From: Ulota crispa
Taxonomy: Eukaryota > Streptophyta > Bryopsida > Orthotrichales > Orthotrichaceae
DNA: 64,000 bases
Assembly: GCA_963920765.1 (NCBI GenBank)
Contig: OY987252.1
Span: 1,774,466 to 1,838,465, forward strand
Direction: 5' to 3'
The stretch's first letter is position 1. Each line of letters begins with the position of its first letter. Of the stretch, positions 57,111 to 64,000 are shown piece after piece. A program made the position numbers and the translations under genes. The notes under the pieces are model-generated. The model was not told the origin of the DNA. It searched no databases and was given only the letters and a program-made list of their open reading frames with translations.

Positions 57111-59007
57111 TGATTGCTGCTAATTACTTTTTGAACACAAAAGTAGATGTTCCATATAAAATTACAATCAAATTCCTCAACAATCCTTTTATATTTGCAA
57201 TTAGTATTCTTGCATAGTGATTGCTATCTAGCCATACTCTTCCGCAGTTATTAGCAGTATATGTTGAACTTGGATAGTTGATTAAATTTTGAAGCTTTTA
57301 ACTCTAAACCCTAATGATTCTCTACTTTCCACAATCTTGACAATGCCGGTTGCACGAGGTAGCAAACAAGAGGTGAATTTCAATGATTGGTGTTTCAAAG
57401 TTACTTACAAAAACTATGTATTTGTATAGGAGAATGGATCTATCCATGGGCACTATGATAATAGGTAGGAAAAAAATGATATATAATTTTTTCTTTATAT
57501 GGTTCTCTTGATAGGAGGTCTTATTTTTATTGAGTATAACAAATTTTGGAAAAGAACCATTTTACAATGTTATACAACAATTGAGAAATTGTATACATGA
57601 CCATGCTTTTGCATGCTTGTGTTATTGGAGGATGTACATTCTTGTTTGAGCATTCCATTGTTAGTACCACTGGTGCACAAATCTTAGCTTTTGCAAGGAT
57701 GAAGTCTTGGCATTCATTGTAACATACTTGTTACTGACAAGGTCTTGCTTAGAACTACATGGATAAGGAGGGTGGCTGCTATGAAGGAAAGCTATTTTTT
57801 AGTCAAATTTGGTTCTACCCATGCATTCGCCTTGCTAAATACAAGGCATAAGTTGCCAAGTGGCACATGACAAAACAAAAATTTGATGGCTACCGCACAT
57901 GCTTGCAAACTATCAAACAATTTGAGTAGATAGTATGCATTGTTTTGAATATGTTGCTTTGATGAAGGCATGGTGCTAAATTTAGGGTGAGTTAGGTATC
58001 TAGAGATTGCATTAGAATTGTACTAATGTTGCTTTGTGTTTGTTGTGCAAATTGATGTATTGAAAGTGGTTGAACTAAACAAAAGAATCAAATTATGAAG
58101 GTAACGATAGTACCACCCAAAAGTGCCATTGTCCCCATAACCATCACTTCTAAAAATCTTGGAAAATTTGTGGAAGTGAATAGATGTAATGACAAAGATG
58201 TACAACATGTGACACAAAAACCTAGTGTTGATATTAGGTGCAATTGGAGTTGGCTCTTTAAAAATTCACAACTTATTCTCACGATATCTAAATGATACAT
58301 TTGAGAGTGCGAACTTATCATTTTTCTCTTGCTAATAGAATCCTATAATTTGCTAGATGTTTATTAGTAATCATCATGTTCAAAACCCTTAGTTTGACGG
58401 TTATGGTGGTCGCCACCTTCAACAAGTTTGATCCTTCTAAATGTTTTTTCTTATTTGGTTTGAATTGCAAAGGATGATGTTTGGTTTGGCTTGAATTTGT
58501 GGCAACTTGTATTGCCAAGGAAATAACTAAATGCCTTTTAGCTCTTTGCGTAATGCAAATTTCCACTGCATAAGTGCATTGTGCATTGCATCAGTTGCTA
58601 TGACAAAAGTTATTGATTTATTTATTTTATGATCTTTACTCAAAACCTTTTGAATTGTTTGATGTTTGTGCATTTAGTAATGAACTTGTTTGGGAGCAGT
58701 TGTGTAATGTTCATCAACGTACTTGTTGTCTCCATAGTTGTCTTGTTGGACAAATTTTGGGGTTTGGTCGTTGTGTTGTCTATCTGACATCTGATGTCGT
58801 GCATGACAAGTATTGAGTATGAGGAACCTTTTGTCTAATAAGGCACTATTTAACAGCTAATATAATTTGAAAAATCTCCTTTAAATATGATCCAAAATGT
58901 AGAATCTAATAAGTGTATATTGAATTGAGATACTTCAATACAATGAAATTTTAATATGTCAAGATTAGTAATAGAAAGTGCTTTATTTAAAAGTTAACTT
59001 TAAATTT
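57111..59007. other. AT-rich non-coding stretch
   Basis: Short open frames only, none with recognisable motifs. Confidence 0.4.
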
Positions 59008-59100
59008 GACTTTACTAGACGGACGGAGGGTCTCTTGTTTGTTTGTGACATCAAGTTTGTCAAGTTGTTGCCATGTCGAGGAAGACAACCATGATTGTCT
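59008..59100 (+). repeat. Dispersed repeat, second copy
   Basis: Second copy of the sequence at 56,640-56,740, with about one base in five different. Confidence 0.65.
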
Positions 59101-59516
59101 CTTTATTCAATGATCTGTGTCAATCTCTTTGTAAGTCTATCTTGCATCATAAACAAGATAGTGTGAAAATAGTCATGTTAACCATGCCACATGTGTACCA
59201 TGGTCAACATTGGACTTTCAACATTTCAGATAGTTGTGAACCAAAAGCTTGGAAAAGGCCAAAAATTAGAGAAGATTTGATGTTTCATTTGGTATCCTCT
59301 TCAATGAAGAACTTAAAACCTCTCACTTGTATTAATATTGATTTTTTTTATAAGCCTCTTATTGCAAAGGGAGTTTGTGTCACGCAAATATGTTTGCTTC
59401 AAAAATATGTTAATTTTAGTCCACTTGCGTTGTTGTGCAAAGAATCTTTCATGAGAATCCTTGTAGAATACAATATGGAGTACTATGTGGGAGCTATTTT
59501 TTCTACTACATTTTGA
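59073..59516 (+). pseudogene. 147-codon open frame starting in the dispersed repeat, unrecognised
   Basis: It is the longest open frame of the last 7 kb. It begins MSRKTTMIVSLFNDLCQSLC inside the dispersed repeat and continues with KPLTCINIDFFYKPLIAKG and LLCKESFMRILVEYNMEYYV. The composition is Cys-, Phe- and Lys-rich. No motif stands out and no neighbour gives context. It may be chance, a decayed transposon gene or an old exon. Confidence 0.25.
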
Positions 59517-62500
59517 ATCATGAATTTATTTGTGCAAAGTGAAGAATTGTTGGAAATGCAAGCAGCAGTGCAAGCAAAATATGCAAGAGGCAAACAGAAA
59601 ATGTGAGACATAATTGAGTTTGAATTTTGCATTTAAAGGGGATGGGCTTGGGTTGATGCATGAAGGACCTTGAATTTGGGAAGATAAAGTCTTGCTTTGA
59701 TAGGGGATATATAGTCTTACTTACATAGAGGATATATTAAAAATACTGATGTAAAGAATGAAAGTGCATGCCATAGTTTTGGTTTTTAGTGGGTGTGAAA
59801 TAGGAGTAATTTTTAGCACACAATATAGTGTATGAAAGGGTTTTTATGTCTATACCATGAATGCTCTTGTCTTGAAACTCAAGTATGCTCTCTTATGCAT
59901 ACTAGCATGATAGGTATGCTCATGGAATGAGAATGTAATATTTTAGTGAATCAGATGGCAAGAAAGTGTAATTATTTTCATTTCCAATAGATGATTTTTA
60001 CTAGGTCTATTTTCATTGGTGAACGGCTCTAAATGAGATGTGTACTTGCATCATGTGTGGTGGTTCAGTAGTAGTAATATAAAAGACAAGACCTCAAAAA
60101 GCTGACAAAAAGTGACATTTTCCTTTGAAACTAGAATTCTCACCTTTAATTTAAAAACATAGAAGTAACTAATCATTTGGGCAAAAATAGCGTGTCTAAA
60201 CTTGCTTCAATATTTTCAACCCCTGAAGGACCAAGCCCTTTTTTCTATGAAAGCTATTGAAAATTGCCACTTTTGGAGGAATGAATACAAATGTAGGAAT
60301 TTTTTTTTTGGAAATCCAATCGTAGGATCTTGCCCTAGACTATGCAAGGTACTTGTGGGAAAAAATCAGCTCATTCTAGATGTAGAGGAGTGAGATACTG
60401 ACATTTGTAATGCAAAAATAGTTTTTTTCCCTGTTGCCCAAAAATTTCAAAAGCCTTTGTTTGCTCCTATATCAAAAAAATTGCTCTGCACAAAGTTGAA
60501 GTTTATTTTTCCAATGTAGAAGACCAAGTTAGGTAAGTGTGGGAGAATTTTCAAATGAATTGGAGGTGTGGATCATACCAAGGTCCGGGAAATATTTCAA
60601 AAATTTTAGCTAAAAGCCAGTTACTCAAGAGTGTTCGGCTGAACATTGTTTGAGATCAATTTTTGCCTTTTTGCACTTAGGGAAAGGGGCCAATTCCCTT
60701 TGGTACTGAATTTTAAGCGGCTAAATTTTCTTTTGTCTAATGTACGGATCGGCTGACTTTTCTTTCATGTGGGATATGAATCAACTAAATTTCCTTCTAT
60801 ATTTAACTTAAATCAACCAAAACCCTCAAAAAGATTTCAAAAATAACAAAGACATATACATATATAAAATCAATGAACAATGTAATGTCTATAGCAAAAG
60901 TTGAACCTAGAAACTCTTCATTAGTTGAGGACAAAATACTTAGCTTTACCAATGTACAAAGCTCACAATTGCAATTTAAAGAAATCCTACTAGTTAGAAG
61001 AGAGAGATAGAGAGATTACTTGGTGGCACTTATTTGCAAATGGTGTCATGAATAGGCTAAAATGGAATCACCTAGTGGTTTAAAGGCAGGAATAGGTCAA
61101 GAGCCTTTGCAACTCTAGGCTCCAGTAGCTGGCCTTGAAGTACTGAACTTATACTACCATTGCTGATTAGCTATCTTTGACTTTGTCAACTAAAATCCAG
61201 ACATATCCTTTGAAGATCCTCTAATATCAGGTTTCTTGTACTTTCTTTTTATCAATTTCCTACCCATCTTAAAATAGAGCAGATAATTTTCCTTTGTGTT
61301 TTTTTATTAACCAGTTAGTTTTTGTCTTATTTTCATTGCCTTTGGTTTTACAACCTAAAGACTTGAATTTGAACTGGGTAAATCTCAATCTTAGTCAGCT
61401 AATCTTACACTAGCGATTGGTTCTTCCCAGACCTTGGATCATACTTTGTAAAATCTTGCAATGTTATAAGATCATGAAATTTGCATATTCACTAGGCAAA
61501 ATTGGAGGATTTATGCAAAATTTAGAAATCTGAATTACTTTGATCCAAATGGTGAAAACCAAGGAATCTTTGTCTTTGTACAACTTGGAAAAAAAAGAAG
61601 TAAAAAAAAAATTCACAAAGAGCTCAAAAAAGTAAAGCACTAAAAGCAAAAGGAATGGAGGCATGGGAGTCCCAAACCTGCCTGCAAAATATAAAAATTT
61701 AACTCAAAAATCAAAATTGAATGACCCAAAGCTCCCTTTATGTGTATAAATCTAAAGAACCCATTTCAAATTTTTATTTTTATTTTTTTTAAATTTAAAT
61801 AAAAAAATTTGTTACCCACCCTCCTTTGTTTTTCAAAAATTCATGCATGACTTTGTCAATAAATGTTGCAATGAAGAAAAATTTAAATGCTTGTGCAGTT
61901 CTTTGAATTCCCCATCTTCAATACAAGTTTCAAAAAATCACACAAACTAGTTTTGCCATATGTACATGTTTGAAATCTCATTTGTTCCCAAAGGGACACT
62001 GGTACTTTAGTGGTTAAAGTATGACATGGCATGGTAAAGATAGAACACATGCATACTAGTAAAAAACTTTGATTATATGGTATAGTTTTCTTACTCCCAC
62101 GTGGTAGGGCCATTGATGACATAGATGCATGACCAAATAGATAGATGAATTGACAAGATGTTGTCAACTAAGTGATTGAATTAGGGTGACCTAACTGACA
62201 GAGCATTTGATATAAACTTGTTATCTATTTGTCAATTAAGCCATGATTTCCCTTGTAGTGGCATGTGCAAGTGCAACTTGTTCATTAATCCTTGAGCGCC
62301 CTAGCGCCCCATATATTACCTCCCATGATTTTAAAGCCTTGTTTTGAGGGATTGGATCTAACTTTTTGATCTTGCTATAAACTACAATTATGAAGGCATT
62401 CAAGTTGTCATGCAAATAGAGTAATGGAGAGAAAAGCCTAATGTTGTTCAAGTGTTGCAAGAGATTTGATTGGGTGAAACACCATACTAGGAGTGGTGGC

Positions 62501-64000
62501 AATTGGCAAGCAAACGAAGCATGGTGGCAAGCAACCTTTTACAGGCTCCAACCAATCAAACCCCCTTGGAAGCTTCCTTGTGTAAGCATTGTGGTAGCGG
62601 AAAAGTTGTTGGCAAGTGTTCAAGCATGTTCTAAACCCTTATTATGGTAACCATCACCAACTGTGCTGGTCATTGATTTCATGCAATAGTGGTTTGAGGC
62701 CGTAAAACTTGACATAAAAGAAGTGCAATCTTCAATAATTTACAAGTGTATGCATTCACATCTAATCTTGCTGCTCACAAAATTTGAGATGAATCCAAGG
62801 CTTATAGAATTTTGTAAAAATTGTCAAATGGCAACATGTACCAAAAAAAGAGATTTTGTCATCACATGTTGTTAGATCAAATGTTATAATCTCCCATTTC
62901 TTGTGGTGAATTGTTCCCAAAATCTGCAAATCATTTTTCAAGTAGGTGTTCTAGTATTTTCAATGGTCACTTTTTGTGGATCATTAGATTGACCAAGATA
63001 CGGTGCATCAAAGTTGTTGGTCTCCAAAAACCCTGATTTTGGTGAAAACGGCTTGGACGCTTAGGGGTTAAGCACACAATTAGATTGAGTGGCAATCTAT
63101 GGTTTCTTAAGGTTCTCACCACAACTCCATTGTGGATAGTGATGTATACAAACAAATATTACAATTTAAATGAAGAAATAAAGCTTCCCACACCTAGTTA
63201 TTCATGGTTTTTTTAGTAAATTTATCAAAATTAGAATTGCATCCCTGAATGAATCGATGAAAGACGTACTAGTAGCCTAAGAGAAAAAACATTTTTATAA
63301 GAGTCCTTGGGATGAAAGAAATGAAAGAAATTATGCACTTGCATATTTCGTTCTTGTCATTGTTATACAAACTACGCAAAAAAAAATCATTGACATGGGG
63401 CACATCAATTCACTTCTTTTATGGTTAGCACTTTATCATGCTCCTTTGTATTGGAAATTTTGAAGGAACCATCTTAAAGGCTATTTGAACATTCTTCCAA
63501 CACAACCATGGTTCACATTCTAAATTAAATCTCTTGTGTTACTATGGGAGTTCCCTCTAAAGCACGTCATTAATTAAAGTACAATTATATATATTCTTGT
63601 CACTTTTAAGATGATGCAAATCTATTTCAATCAACTCAAAATCCAAAATTGAAGAAGTTATTTCCTTTCTAAAAAATGAATTTTCAAAAATTATTCAGAA
63701 GGTTCCACATCCATTCAAAATATGCACAAAAAAACCATTGTGTGAATGAAGGGTCAATCAATAGTAGAAAAATCCACCTTAGAGCTAATTTGGCAGAGAC
63801 ACATTTTTAGATTAGTAATAAAATCCTTGGCTAACTCACTAGCGTCACCTGTCACATGTGAAAATGAATTTTTCATTTCTTTATTTCAAAATATTGATTA
63901 TGACATATGAGCAAAGATTCAATCAATTCCAAACAAGCAACAAAAAGGCAAGAAGAGTGCCAATAATGTTTTAGGTAACAAATTAATGATTGGTACCAAT
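59517..64000. other. AT-rich non-coding stretch
   Basis: Several A/T homopolymer runs and a short ACATATACATATATAAA stretch near 60,850 are present. Open frames are short and show no motif. No repeat, RNA gene or transposon end can be supported. Confidence 0.4.

Overview
This window is nuclear DNA of a plant with a large, repeat-rich genome. It holds Ty1/Copia, L1-type LINE, hAT and CACTA-like MITE sequences. Premature stops sit mostly at CAG, TGG or CGA codons, as expected when cytosine methylation in CHG and CG contexts drives decay. I see no intact host gene, no rRNA or tRNA gene and no bacterial or organellar block. A gymnosperm, fern or other big-genome plant would fit; the sequence alone does not settle the species.

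Layout. 1-2,670 is mostly featureless, with one short decayed coding fragment. 2,675-12,596 is a decayed minus-strand LINE with a 174-bp monomer array at its 5' side, split by a 3.6-kb TG...CA element (copy A). 13,090-15,005 is copy A of an unrecognised protein family marked by the motif DWCHIDKLF. 16,411-20,082 is a second 3.7-kb TG...CA element (copy B). 21,440-25,870 holds GTTGCCC-rich DNA, a TATA-bearing LTR-like stretch and a long minisatellite. 25,870-39,495 is a broken hAT-like transposase gene, split by a CACTA-type MITE and by a Copia element (28,821-39,101) with matching 269-bp LTRs. The Copia itself carries a MITE, the third TG...CA element (copy C) and a 618-bp TIR element. 41,400-43,600 is copy B of the DWCHIDKLF family. 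44,400-51,361 is a plus-strand LINE followed directly by a 5'-truncated sister. 53,850-56,560 is copy C of the DWCHIDKLF family, which also carries a RING-H2-like finger. 57,110-64,000 is AT-rich and largely unreadable.

Two things may be undescribed. One is the trio of nearly equal-length elements (3,639, 3,672 and 3,666 bp), each with TGTGACAATCC...TATCACA-type ends and a 5-bp target duplication. Each encodes a decayed protein of about 600 residues and has no visible RT or integrase; they look like solo LTRs with their own gene, or a new non-autonomous element. The other is the three-copy DWCHIDKLF family. Everything seen appears inactive: several catalytic Asp residues read as Asn.
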